A program made the position numbers and the translations under genes. DNA of 64,000 nucleotides from Sphingobacteriaceae bacterium (lineage in GTDB: Bacteria > Bacteroidota > Bacteroidia > Sphingobacteriales > Sphingobacteriaceae), in the NCBI GenBank assembly GCA_024645045.1, contig JAHEGO010000002.1, positions 62,001-126,000 of the forward strand, read 5' to 3'. The notes below the pieces were generated by a model. The model worked only from the letters and a program-made list of their open reading frames with translations. It searched no databases and was not told where the DNA came from. Below are positions 19,337 to 29,405 of this stretch, in pieces (position 1 is the stretch's first letter; each line of letters opens with the position of its first letter).

Positions 19337-21238
19337 ATGAGCGATAGTATCAAACATGAGTGCGGAATTGCACTTGTCAGATTAAAAAAACCATTAGCAT
19401 TTTATCAAGAGAAATATGGTTCGGCTACTTATGGCCTCAATAAGTTATTTTTATTGATGTCAAAACAGCAAAACCGCGGCCAAGATGGTGCTGGAATTGC
19501 AACCATCAAATTAAATACTGCACCTGGTGATCGTTACATTAGTAGACATCGTTCTACCTCTAAAAATTCAGTAGCCGAAATATTTGAGCATGTGCAACAT
19601 CGCTTAATAGAAGTAGAAGCTAAAAATCCTATTGAATCACAAAATCCAGAATGGCTAAAGGCCAATGCGCCCTACATTGGAGAGTTATTGTTAGGACATT
19701 TAAGATATGGCACTTTTGGTGGTAACAACATTGAAAATTGTCATCCATTTTTAAGACAAAATAATTGGATTACCCGAAATTTAATTGTTGCGGGAAATTT
19801 CAACATGACCAATGTGGATGAATTATTGAACCAATTATATGAATTGGGTCAGCATCCTAAAGAAAAAGCAGATACCATTACCGTACTTGAAAAAATTGGA
19901 CATTTCTTGGATGATGAAAATCAAAGATTGTTCGATCATTATAAAAAGCAGGGGTTCTCTAATGTAGAGATCACTAAATTAATTCAAGATGAAATTGATA
20001 TCCCTTCAATTTTAACTCGTTCTGCAAAAAATTGGGACGGTGGTTATACTATCTGTGGCATGATTGGTCATGGAGATGCATTTGTAATGAGAGACCCATC
20101 GGGTATTCGTCCAGCATTCTTTTACGAAGATGAAGAAGTAGTAGTTGTTACATCAGAAAGACCTGCCATTCAAACTGCATTCAATGTGCCTTTAGAATCT
20201 ATTAAAGAAATTCAACCTGGTCATGCATTAATCATTAAGAAAAGTGGTTTGGTTTCTGAACATCAATTTATAGAACCAAGAGAAAGAAAAGCATGTTCAT
20301 TTGAACGTATTTATTTTTCAAGAGGAAATGATGCAGGTATATACAAAGAGCGCAAGCAATTGGGTAGAATGTTAGTGCCTAAAATTCTTAAATCTGTAAA
20401 TAATGATTTTACAAATACTGTTTTTTCATACATTCCAAATACAGCTGAAGTTGCATTTTATGGAATGGTAGAAGGATTACACAAACATGTTAGAACTTAC
20501 CAAAAAGAAAAAATACTAAATAATCAAAAAGAGTTATCGAACGAATCTTTGGAACAGCTATTAAGTATGGCTCCTAGGGTTGAAAAGATAACCTTAAAAG
20601 ATGCTAAATTGCGCACATTCATAACACAAGATGAAGATCGTCAAGACATGGTTGCCCATATTTATGATACCACTTATGGTGTTGTGAAAAGAGGTACAGA
20701 TACTTTAGTTGTTTTAGATGACTCAATTGTTAGGGGTACTACTTTAAAGCAAAGCATATTGCGCATTTTAGATCGTTTAGGTCCTAAAAAAATAATCATC
20801 GTTTCTTCTGCACCTCAAATTAGGTATCCAGATTGCTATGGCATTGATATGTCTAGAATGGGCGAATTTGTTGCATTTGCTGCTAGTATCGCTTTATTAA
20901 AAGAAAGAGGAATGGAAAGCCTTATTCAAAGTGTTTACGAGAAATGTAAAGCGCAAGTAAGTTTGCCTAGTGATCAAATAATTAATTTCGTTAAAGAAAT
21001 ATACGCGCCATTTACACCTGAAGAAATTTCAAAAAAGATAGCAGAAATTGTTCGTCCAAAAGATATTACAGCGGAAGTTGAAGTGATTTTCCAAAGTATA
21101 GAAGACTTACATGTAGCTTGTCCAGGGCATACCGGCGATTGGTATTTCTCTGGTAATTACCCAACTCCAGGAGGAATGAAAGTTGTAAATAATGCTTTTA
21201 TTAATTTCGTAGAAGGAAGTAATAAGCGTGCTTATTAA
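19337..21238 (+). CDS. purF: Class II glutamine amidotransferase / amidophosphoribosyltransferase-like (long, 633 aa)
   Basis: HECGIALVRL N-terminal Cys-type amidotransferase after Met processing, NRGQDGAGIAT, GHLRYGTFG, PRTase motif VVLDDSIVRGTTLKQ. Confidence 0.85.
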   Translation: MSDSIKHECGIALVRLKKPLAFYQEKYGSATYGLNKLFLLMSKQQNRGQDGAGIATIKLNTAPGDRYISRHRSTSKNSVAEIFEHVQHRLIEVEAKNPIESQNPEWLKANAPYIGELLLGHLRYGTFGGNNIENCHPFLRQNNWITRNLIVAGNFNMTNVDELLNQLYELGQHPKEKADTITVLEKIGHFLDDENQRLFDHYKKQGFSNVEITKLIQDEIDIPSILTRSAKNWDGGYTICGMIGHGDAFVMRDPSGIRPAFFYEDEEVVVVTSERPAIQTAFNVPLESIKEIQPGHALIIKKSGLVSEHQFIEPRERKACSFERIYFSRGNDAGIYKERKQLGRMLVPKILKSVNNDFTNTVFSYIPNTAEVAFYGMVEGLHKHVRTYQKEKILNNQKELSNESLEQLLSMAPRVEKITLKDAKLRTFITQDEDRQDMVAHIYDTTYGVVKRGTDTLVVLDDSIVRGTTLKQSILRILDRLGPKKIIIVSSAPQIRYPDCYGIDMSRMGEFVAFAASIALLKERGMESLIQSVYEKCKAQVSLPSDQIINFVKEIYAPFTPEEISKKIAEIVRPKDITAEVEVIFQSIEDLHVACPGHTGDWYFSGNYPTPGGMKVVNNAFINFVEGSNKRAY

Positions 21239-21871
21239 TTAAGCGCTAATGAAAAATATTTTTGCAATAATTACAATTGCAAATATCATCAATGCTATAC
21301 CCACAATTTTATTCATCCAATGAATTACTTTTGGATTAAAAAGGTGACGCATTTTAGCAGCAAAATAAGCTTTAACTATATCGGTACTTAACACAGTCCC
21401 CATACAAACGCCAAGAAATATTTTAATTTCATCGTGGCTGTATGTAGCGCTGGTGCTGAGGTAACTGACTAGTCCTATCCAGTAAAATAACATACCTGGG
21501 TTCAATAAATTCATAAAAAAGCCTTTAAAATAATAGGCAAAAATCTTGAGTTTACTGATAGTTATTTCTTTCCCTTTTTCTTCTAATGAATCTGGTTCTT
21601 TGCTGAAATATCGATTTCCAATAATTCCTAAAAAAACACTTCCAATGATGGCTATGTAATTTTGATAGGTTTGTGCAACTGATAATAATTTCGCTCCTAA
21701 TAAAGTGATGCTTACAAAAACTAAGTCTGCACTAAAAACACCAATGGCAAATACAGCGCCAGCTAAAAATCCTTTTTGAATGCTGGTTCTAATAAGCGAA
21801 AAAAAGGCTGGCCCTGTCATGATTGTCATGAGTAGTCCTGCACCAATTGCACCTATTAATAATTGTATCAT
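21239..21871 (-). CDS. LysE family translocator
   Basis: GLLMTIMTGPAFFSLIRTSIQKGFLAGAVFAIGVFSAD; start set at MIQLLIGAIG. Confidence 0.88.
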   Translation of the reverse strand: MIQLLIGAIGAGLLMTIMTGPAFFSLIRTSIQKGFLAGAVFAIGVFSADLVFVSITLLGAKLLSVAQTYQNYIAIIGSVFLGIIGNRYFSKEPDSLEEKGKEITISKLKIFAYYFKGFFMNLLNPGMLFYWIGLVSYLSTSATYSHDEIKIFLGVCMGTVLSTDIVKAYFAAKMRHLFNPKVIHWMNKIVGIALMIFAIVIIAKIFFISA

Positions 21872-22000
21872 ATTGAAATATTGTAATGTAAATTTGTGAA
21901 AATTAATATGAATACCCAATTTTTAGCTCATATAATCTATATTTATTTTTTTCCTATTTTAATTCAGGAGATAATTCTTAAACTTGCCTTGTAAAATAAT

Positions 22001-22462
22001 ATGAAAGATCGCCCAGCATTTGACCAAATATTTATGAACCTTGCCCTTGATTTGGCAAAACGTTCACATTGTGTAAAAGCACAAGTAGGAGCGGTGTTGA
22101 CTAAAGACACACGTATTATTTCTATTGGATATAATGGTCCTCCAGCAGGCACCCACAATTGCGATGAAGAATATCCAATGGAAGGTTGCCCTAGAGATAG
22201 CAAGGGAAGTTGTTCGCTGGCTTTACATGCAGAGGAAAATGCCATTTTATATGCCGCAAAAAATGGCTCGCAATTAGAAGGCACTACCATTTATTGCACA
22301 CTTTCACCTTGTATCAGTTGTGCACGTCTAATTTTCCAATCGGGCATTAAAAAAGTATATTTTCATTCTTCTTATGCACAATATAAAGGTTTGCCAGTTG
22401 ATGAAGGCGTTGAATTTTTACGAAAATTTGGGGTGGAAACCATTCAATATCAACTAGGTTAG
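22001..22462 (+). CDS. dCMP deaminase family protein (ComEB-like)
   Basis: HAEENAILYAA and CTLSPCISCARLI zinc-deaminase motifs. Confidence 0.93.
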   Translation: MKDRPAFDQIFMNLALDLAKRSHCVKAQVGAVLTKDTRIISIGYNGPPAGTHNCDEEYPMEGCPRDSKGSCSLALHAEENAILYAAKNGSQLEGTTIYCTLSPCISCARLIFQSGIKKVYFHSSYAQYKGLPVDEGVEFLRKFGVETIQYQLG

Positions 22463-22522
22463 CAATTAAAATAAATTTCAAATTTCCTGTAATAGGGCCT
22501 CCAAAATATCCTTGCTAAAATG

Positions 22523-22530
22523 TATCTTTG
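22523..22530 (+). promoter_or_regulatory. Putative -7 element of guaA promoter
   Basis: TATCTTTG 3 nt upstream of ATG at 22534; -33 element weak. Confidence 0.45.
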
Positions 22531-22533
22531 CGC

Positions 22534-24063
22534 ATGCAGGAGAAAATTATCATTCTTGATTTTGGTTCACAATACACGCAATTAATTGCACGTAGGGTTA
22601 GAGAACTAAATGTTTATTGTGAAATACATCCATTTCACCATGTTCCAGTTATAGACGAAACAGTTAAAGGTGTTATCCTTTCAGGCAGTCCTCATTCTGT
22701 CAGAGAAGACCAAGCACCCAATGTTGACTTTTTAGCCATTGCAGCTAAATGTCCAGTTTTAGGTGTTTGTTACGGTGCACAATTAATTGCGCAACAATCT
22801 GGTGGAAATGTAATGCCATCAAAAATTAGAGAGTATGGCCGTGCCAATTTAAATGGCGTAAAAGCGGAAAACAAATTAATGAAAGGCATTCCTACAAATT
22901 CTCAAGTTTGGATGTCGCATGGAGATACCATTTCAGAAATACCGGCTAATTTTCAAATCATTGCTAGCACGGAGTCTGTAAAAATTGCAGCATATCATGT
23001 TGGAGGTTCTGAAATCTATGGAATTCAATTCCATCCAGAGGTAACACATTCAACAGATGGTAAACAATTATTACAAAACTTCTTAGTAGATATATGCGAT
23101 TGTGCCCAAAACTGGACACCAGACGCATTCATAGAAACAACCATTGCTGCTTTACAAAAACAATTAGGAGACGATCAAGTAGTGCTTGGTCTTTCTGGTG
23201 GTGTAGATTCATCTGTTGCCGCAATATTATTACATAAAGCAATTGGTAAAAACTTACATTGTATTTTTGTAGATAATGGCTTGTTACGTAAGCATGAATA
23301 TGAGGAAGTGTTAGCTTCCTATCAACACATGGGTTTAAACGTGAAAGGTGTTGATGCCAAAGAATTATTTTATGCAGATTTAAAAGGATTAACAGATCCT
23401 GAATTAAAAAGAAAAGCCATAGGTAAAGTTTTCATTGATGTATTCGATGCAGAATCACATTTAATAGAAAATGTTAAATGGTTAGGACAAGGAACAATTT
23501 ATCCAGACGTAATAGAATCGGTATCTGTAAAGGGTCCATCTGCAACAATTAAATCTCATCATAACGTTGGTGGTTTGCCAGACTTTATGAAATTAAAAGT
23601 TGTTGAGCCTTTGAATACTTTGTTTAAAGATGAAGTTCGAAGAGTAGGCAGAGCATTAGCCATTGACGATAAAATTTTAAATAGACATCCATTCCCTGGC
23701 CCTGGTTTAGGTATCAGAATATTGGGTGAAGTGACCAAAGAAAAAATCGACATTTTGCAACAAGCCGATTATATCTACATTAACCATTTGAAAAATGCGG
23801 GTTGGTATGATAAAATTTGGCAAGCAGGCGCCATATTTTTGCCCGTGCAATCTGTTGGAGTAATGGGTGATGAAAGAACATATGAACATGTTGTTGCATT
23901 AAGGGCAGTAGAATCGGTAGACGGAATGACTGCTGATTGGTCACCAATACCTTACGATTTATTAGCAAAAATTTCTAACGATATCATCAATCAAGTGAAA
24001 GGTGTAAATCGTGTAGTATATGACATTAGCTCTAAACCACCAGCAACCATTGAGTGGGAATAA
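22534..24063 (+). CDS. guaA: GMP synthase (glutamine-hydrolysing)
   Basis: [52 protein letters not shown]-terminus; start set at MQEKIIIL. Confidence 0.97.
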   Translation: MQEKIIILDFGSQYTQLIARRVRELNVYCEIHPFHHVPVIDETVKGVILSGSPHSVREDQAPNVDFLAIAAKCPVLGVCYGAQLIAQQSGGNVMPSKIREYGRANLNGVKAENKLMKGIPTNSQVWMSHGDTISEIPANFQIIASTESVKIAAYHVGGSEIYGIQFHPEVTHSTDGKQLLQNFLVDICDCAQNWTPDAFIETTIAALQKQLGDDQVVLGLSGGVDSSVAAILLHKAIGKNLHCIFVDNGLLRKHEYEEVLASYQHMGLNVKGVDAKELFYADLKGLTDPELKRKAIGKVFIDVFDAESHLIENVKWLGQGTIYPDVIESVSVKGPSATIKSHHNVGGLPDFMKLKVVEPLNTLFKDEVRRVGRALAIDDKILNRHPFPGPGLGIRILGEVTKEKIDILQQADYIYINHLKNAGWYDKIWQAGAIFLPVQSVGVMGDERTYEHVVALRAVESVDGMTADWSPIPYDLLAKISNDIINQVKGVNRVVYDISSKPPATIEWE

Positions 24064-25210
24064 AAAAATATTCCTAAGCATCGCTTTTTTAAGCTTTGTA
24101 TTATTTGCGCATGCGCAAACGGTAAATGATTTGCATAAAATTGAAAAGGCAAACATCTCCATGTTGTTGCCTTTTCAATTTCAACAAATAGATCCAACTG
24201 CAACTTTATCGCAGAAAGATTTTGACAATTCAAATTTTGCGATTGACTATTACAGGGGTTTTAAATTAGGACTTGACTCTCTTTCTAAACTTGGCTATCC
24301 CATTCAATTAAATTTATTTGATTCAGAAAATGATTCATTAACAATTGAAAATATTGTTAAAACAGAAGTCGTTCAATCTGCAGATATTATTGTTGGTCCA
24401 TTTTATCCGAAAGAACTTGCTTTAATAAACCCGTTTTCAAAGAAGAACAACAAAAAAATTATCTCACCAATTTCTCCGCTGTCTGTTGATGTATTGAAAA
24501 ATAAAAACATGATAATGTTCAACAATACGTTAGAAGAGCATGCTAACCAAATGGCTGCGTTTGCGGTTAATCAATTACAAATAAAAAAATACATAATTGT
24601 TCGAAGTGGACTGCTAGCAGAGTCGAGGTATTCTAAAACATTTTCAAACGCAATTGATACATTGCATAAAGGTATTGTAAAAAAGGAAGTACTTGTTGCA
24701 AAAGCTGGTTTGAAACCAATTGAAGCAAATTTATCTAAATATGAAGAGAATTATATTTTAGTGCCTAGTTCCGATCAAGCATTTGTCATTACACTTTTTA
24801 AACAACTAGAAAGCTATAAAAATAATTATTCAATTACTTTATTGGTTCACCCTAAATGGATCGATTTTCAAACCATAGAGCCGGCACTATTACAAAAATA
24901 TAAGGTGATCATGTCAGCTGCATTTTTTGTTGATTTTGAAAATTCAGCAACAATTAATTTTATCAATAAATTTAGAGCGGAGTATTTTACAGAACCTCAA
25001 GAAATGGCATATAAAGGATTTGACCAAGCAATGTTTTTAGTGCCCAATATTTCCTCTATTAAAAACGATGCGCTTCAGGCTAGCCAAACTTTAAAGTACA
25101 ATGGATTGTCTAGTAAATTTAATCTATCCAATTCAAATGGATTGGGATTAAGAAATCAAGCGATTCATATTTTGCAATATTGCGAAAATGATTTACACGC
25201 TATTCAATGA
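24050..25210 (+). CDS. Periplasmic ABC-type substrate-binding-like protein
   Basis: Signal peptide [20 protein letters not shown]; periplasmic-binding-protein type 1-like pattern ([26 protein letters not shown]); in-frame TTG at 24050 is a likelier start than ATG 24020. Confidence 0.7.
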   Translation: MSGNKKIFLSIAFLSFVLFAHAQTVNDLHKIEKANISMLLPFQFQQIDPTATLSQKDFDNSNFAIDYYRGFKLGLDSLSKLGYPIQLNLFDSENDSLTIENIVKTEVVQSADIIVGPFYPKELALINPFSKKNNKKIISPISPLSVDVLKNKNMIMFNNTLEEHANQMAAFAVNQLQIKKYIIVRSGLLAESRYSKTFSNAIDTLHKGIVKKEVLVAKAGLKPIEANLSKYEENYILVPSSDQAFVITLFKQLESYKNNYSITLLVHPKWIDFQTIEPALLQKYKVIMSAAFFVDFENSATINFINKFRAEYFTEPQEMAYKGFDQAMFLVPNISSIKNDALQASQTLKYNGLSSKFNLSNSNGLGLRNQAIHILQYCENDLHAIQ

Positions 25211-26355
25211 TATTCGAAAACAGATTGCGCATTTTCAATGCATTTATAGCCGAATTTCCAAAAGATCGCCCCGTAACCAAATACTTGCCCGAATATTTTA
25301 GGCGTAATAAGCAAATGGGCTCTCGAGACAGAAGAAACTTGTCTAACGCTATATATTCTTATTTCAGACTTGGAAATTGCTTAGAAGAGCTTAAAATTGA
25401 TGAAAGGTTGTTTGTTGCTTTGTTTCTTACAACACAAAACACGGATGATTTTTTAACTTATTTTAGACCAGATTTAGCAGAAAGAATAAATCTACCATTT
25501 CCAGATAAAGTAGAATTTTTACAAAAAATCTATCCAAGTTTTAACTTTCAAGCTTTATTTCCATTTCATAGTCATCTTTCAGCTGGTATAGCACATGATG
25601 CTTTTATTGCCGCACAGTTGGTTCAGCCAGATTTATTTATTCGTACAAATAAAGAAAGGGCAATAAACTTGGAGCACTATTTAAACGAGAGTCAAATTAG
25701 TTTTGAAAAAAACGGTAATTGTTATCGATTGCCAAATGCTACTAAATTAAACAATGCAGATTATTTGTATGATGTACAAGACCAATCTTCACAATACACC
25801 GCGAATTATTTTCAACCGAAACCAAATGAACAATGGTGGGATTGTTGTGCTGCCAGTGGTGGGAAGAGTTTGTTGCTTCATGAATTAGAGCCTACAGTAA
25901 CTATATTAGCTTCAGACAACAGGGCGTCTATTTTACAAAATTTAGAAATAAGATTTCAGCAAGCGGGCATTCGAAATTTTCGTCGAAGAGAAATAGATTT
26001 ACTTGCAGAAATTAATGCATTTGAAAAAGAAAGTTTTGATGGAATAATTTTAGACGCACCTTGTTCGGGTTCGGGTACTTGGGCTAGAACCCCTGAAATG
26101 TTAATACAATTTAAAGAAGATAAAATTGCTTATTTTATGAATTTGCAAAGGACCATTGCTGAAAACGCCATTCAGTTTTTGAAAGTGGGCCAGCCGCTAA
26201 TTTATATTACTTGTTCTGTTTTTAAAGAAGAAAACGAAGAAGCGATTGCATATTTTTTAGCAAACCTTCCTGTTAAGTTAGAAAAGATGGAATTGATTAA
26301 AGGATATGAGCAAAAAGCAGATACAATGTTTGTGGCTCGTCTAATAAAGCTTTAG
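25207..26355 (+). CDS. RsmB/NOP family class I SAM-dependent RNA methyltransferase
   Basis: DQSSQYTANYF, WDCCAASGGKSLLL, LDAPCSGSGTWARTPE, YITCSVFKEENE. Confidence 0.93.
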   Translation: MIFENRLRIFNAFIAEFPKDRPVTKYLPEYFRRNKQMGSRDRRNLSNAIYSYFRLGNCLEELKIDERLFVALFLTTQNTDDFLTYFRPDLAERINLPFPDKVEFLQKIYPSFNFQALFPFHSHLSAGIAHDAFIAAQLVQPDLFIRTNKERAINLEHYLNESQISFEKNGNCYRLPNATKLNNADYLYDVQDQSSQYTANYFQPKPNEQWWDCCAASGGKSLLLHELEPTVTILASDNRASILQNLEIRFQQAGIRNFRRREIDLLAEINAFEKESFDGIILDAPCSGSGTWARTPEMLIQFKEDKIAYFMNLQRTIAENAIQFLKVGQPLIYITCSVFKEENEEAIAYFLANLPVKLEKMELIKGYEQKADTMFVARLIKL

Positions 26356-27059
26356 GCCATATTGTGGTAAACCTCATTCACATCATCGTCCTCGTCCATT
26401 TTATCAATTAATTTTTCAATTTCAGCACGTTGTTCTTCTGTCACTTCAACAGTGCTTAATGGAAATCTTTGTAATTCTGAACTAATGATATTGATTCCTT
26501 TTTCCTCTAATACTTTTTGCATTTGTCCAAATTCTTCAAATGCAGTATAGATTATAATTTCATTTTCATCTATTTCAATTTCTTCCGCACCGTAATCTAT
26601 AAATTCTAATTCCATTTCATCTGGATCTAAACCTTCCGCACTAATTCTGAATACAGCCTTGCGTTCGAATACAAAATTTAATGAACCAGATGTACCTAAG
26701 CTTCCATTGAATTTTGTGAAATAACTTCTAACATTCGCCACCGTTCTGTTGATATTGTCGGTTGATGTTTCAACCAAAATAGCAACACCATAAGGTGCGT
26801 AGCCTTCATATACAATTTCTTCGTAATCTTTTTCGTCTTTTGAAGATGCACGTTTAATTGCCGACTCAATTCGGTCCTTCGGCATGTTTGCGCCTTTACC
26901 ATTTTGAATAACTACACGAAGTCTTGCATTTGTTTCCGGATTTGGACCGCCAGCTTTAACAGCCATCACAATGTCTTTCCCAATTCGGGTAAATGTTTTA
27001 GCCATTTTACCCCAACGTTTCATTTTACGTTCTTTACGAAATTCGAATGCTCTTCCCAT
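26352..27059 (-). CDS. YebC/PmpR family DNA-binding regulator
   Basis: MGRAFEFRKERKMKRW, GGPNPETNARLRVVIQNGKGANMPKDRIESAIKRA. Confidence 0.96.
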   Translation of the reverse strand: MGRAFEFRKERKMKRWGKMAKTFTRIGKDIVMAVKAGGPNPETNARLRVVIQNGKGANMPKDRIESAIKRASSKDEKDYEEIVYEGYAPYGVAILVETSTDNINRTVANVRSYFTKFNGSLGTSGSLNFVFERKAVFRISAEGLDPDEMELEFIDYGAEEIEIDENEIIIYTAFEEFGQMQKVLEEKGINIISSELQRFPLSTVEVTEEQRAEIEKLIDKMDEDDDVNEVYHNMA

Positions 27060-27137
27060 AGTGTTTTTTCAAATGATGTACGAAGGTATAGAAAATTTAA
27101 AATTTCTACAACAGATTTACATGTCTTTTAAGCTTAA

Positions 27138-27722
27138 TTAAAGTCCGGTATTATGTCTGAAAAGCTTGATAGCAATAGCAAGTAGGATAATTCCAAAAGC
27201 TTTTCTTAATATATTTAAACCTGTTTTTCCCAATAGATTTTCCAGCCTTAAAGTGTTTTTTAGAACTGCATATACAAAAATCATATTGATGAGGATACCA
27301 AAAATAATATTCTGTGTTTGGTATTCACTTTTTAAAGACAACAGGGTAGTCATGGTGCCAGCACCAGCAATAATAGGGAAGGCCAATGGTACAATAGAAA
27401 CCGAATCAGGAATCTCATCCTTGAAGAAATTGACACCTAAAATCATTTCTAATGCGATGATGAAAATAACCAATGAACCAGCAATGGCAAATGATTTAAC
27501 ATCCAATCCAATAATAGCAAGTAATTGCTCTCCTAAAAATAAAAACATGACCATTAAAATACTTGCAACAATAGAGGCCTTTTCTGATTGTATGTGTCCA
27601 GCTTTTTTCCTGAGTTGAATGATAATTGGAATTGCGCCTACAATATCAATTATTGCAAACAAAATCATAGTTACTGAAATAATTTCTTTGTAGTTGAAGT
27701 AATGCATTATTGCGTTTTTCAT
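27138..27722 (-). CDS. MarC family integral membrane protein
   Basis: DIVGAIPIIIQLRKKAG, PLAFPIIAGAGTMTTL; start set at MKNAIMHYF because the longer ORF runs through a terminator. Confidence 0.92.
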   Translation of the reverse strand: MKNAIMHYFNYKEIISVTMILFAIIDIVGAIPIIIQLRKKAGHIQSEKASIVASILMVMFLFLGEQLLAIIGLDVKSFAIAGSLVIFIIALEMILGVNFFKDEIPDSVSIVPLAFPIIAGAGTMTTLLSLKSEYQTQNIIFGILINMIFVYAVLKNTLRLENLLGKTGLNILRKAFGIILLAIAIKLFRHNTGL

Positions 27723-27738
27723 AGTAGTTGTTTTAAAA

Positions 27739-27776
27739 AAAAGGCCAGTATTCAAATTTAAATATACTGGCCTTTT
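27739..27776 (-). terminator. Intrinsic (bidirectional-looking) terminator between APC permease and marC-like gene
   Basis: AAAAGGCCAGTA ... TACTGGCCTTTT inverted repeat with flanking A/T tracts. Confidence 0.88.
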
Positions 27777-27798
27777 ATCAATATTATTTTTAAGTTAA

Positions 27799-29250
27799 TT
27801 AATTTTCAGGGTTACGAATTTTACTATGATTTTTACTGTATGCATAGTAAATAATAATACCTAATAACATCCATATTGCAGCTACTTTAAGCGTTGTATA
27901 ATCCAGTGCAACAATCATTCCACCACAAACGATAATTCCTAATATTGGAACTAATGGCACAAGTGGTGTTCTAAATGGGCGCTCAATTTCTGGGCTTTTA
28001 ACTCTCAAAATCCAAATACCTGCACTCACTAAAACAAATGCTAATAATGTTCCGAATGATGTTAAATCACCTGCAACGCTTCCTGGTACAAAAGCAGCAA
28101 ATAAACCAACCAATATAAAAAGAATCATATTGCTCTTGTGTGGTGTACTATATTTAGGGTGTAATTCTGAAAATACTCTTGGCAATAAACCATCTTTAGA
28201 CATGGTATAAAACACACGAGATTGACCTAATAACATTACTAAAATAACAGAAGAAAATCCTGCAAGAATTGCAATAGTTACGCCAGTTGCAAGCCAGCTG
28301 TATCCACTCATATATGTAGAAATAGCGTAAGCAACAGATGCTTCTTTTCCCTTTGCAGGATCAGCAAATTCATTCCAATTTGCAACACCAGTTAAAACGT
28401 GTGAAAATAAAATATATAATATGGTGCAAATAACAAGTGAGCCTAAAATTCCAATAGGCATATCTTTCTTAGGGTTTTTCGCTTCTTGTGCAGCAGTAGA
28501 AACCGCATCAAAACCAATAAAGGCAAAGAACACAATAGCCGCTCCACCTAAAACTCCGCCCCAGCCCCATTTAAAGAATCCTTCATGTCCTGGAGTGCCT
28601 TGTGGAATCATATATGGTGAATGATTTTCAGGTTTGATAAATTGCCATCCTAATGCAATGAATAAAAGTACAATCGCAACTTTGATAAATACAATGATGC
28701 CATTTAATTTAGCAGATTCTTGTGTACCTCTAATTAAGACCATGGTTAATACCAGTAGAATTACCAATGCAGGTAAATTGATGATACCAGAAACTCCATT
28801 CAACGATTCGAAAGGAGAATGCGACCATTGATAGGGGATGGCACCACCCAATAATTTATTTAAATATTCACTCCATGCGATAGAAACTGTTGCGGCACCT
28901 AATGCATATTCCATAATTAAAGCCCAACCAATAATCCATGCAACTAATTCTCCCATGGTGGTATAAGCGTATGTGTAAGCACTACCAGCAATAGGAATCA
29001 TTGCTGCAAATTCAGCATAACACAAACCTGCAAATGCGCAACCTACGGCAGCAACTATAAATGATAAGGTTACTGCAGCGCCTGCGGCTTCACCAGCAGC
29101 AGCAGCAGTTCTAACAAATAATCCAGCTCCAATAATTGCACCAATACCAAGTGCGATTAAATTCCAACTCCCAAGCGTTCGTTTAAGCGTACCTTCACCT
29201 GTTGTATTGGCTTCTTTTAATAATTTCTCTATTGATTTAGTATATTTCAT
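27799..29250 (-). CDS. APC family amino acid permease
   Basis: GSWNLIALGIGAIIGAGLFVRTA, GFDAVSTAAQEAKNPKKDMPIGI; 12+ TM. Confidence 0.95.
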   Translation of the reverse strand: MKYTKSIEKLLKEANTTGEGTLKRTLGSWNLIALGIGAIIGAGLFVRTAAAAGEAAGAAVTLSFIVAAVGCAFAGLCYAEFAAMIPIAGSAYTYAYTTMGELVAWIIGWALIMEYALGAATVSIAWSEYLNKLLGGAIPYQWSHSPFESLNGVSGIINLPALVILLVLTMVLIRGTQESAKLNGIIVFIKVAIVLLFIALGWQFIKPENHSPYMIPQGTPGHEGFFKWGWGGVLGGAAIVFFAFIGFDAVSTAAQEAKNPKKDMPIGILGSLVICTILYILFSHVLTGVANWNEFADPAKGKEASVAYAISTYMSGYSWLATGVTIAILAGFSSVILVMLLGQSRVFYTMSKDGLLPRVFSELHPKYSTPHKSNMILFILVGLFAAFVPGSVAGDLTSFGTLLAFVLVSAGIWILRVKSPEIERPFRTPLVPLVPILGIIVCGGMIVALDYTTLKVAAIWMLLGIIIYYAYSKNHSKIRNPEN

Positions 29251-29357
29251 AAAGATTTAATTGATCTATTTTCAAACCTAATTAATTTTAAGCAAAATAC
29301 ATAGTGAAAAATGCCATTTTAATCAACAAGATGCAGTATATGGAATTTGATCTAAAC

Positions 29358-29388
29358 AAAAAAGGAGAGCTAATGGCTCTCCTTTTTT
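29358..29388 (-). terminator. Intrinsic terminator after membrane pyrophosphatase gene
   Basis: AAAAGGAGAGC-TAATG-GCTCTCCTTTTTT. Confidence 0.88.
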
Positions 29389-29405
29389 ATATGCTTGAAT
29401 GATAA

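Noticed and set aside
27166-27618. 150-aa + strand ORF antisense to the MarC-family gene
   Set aside because: Composition reflects the antisense of a membrane protein; no recognisable motif, and the sense gene is clearly real.
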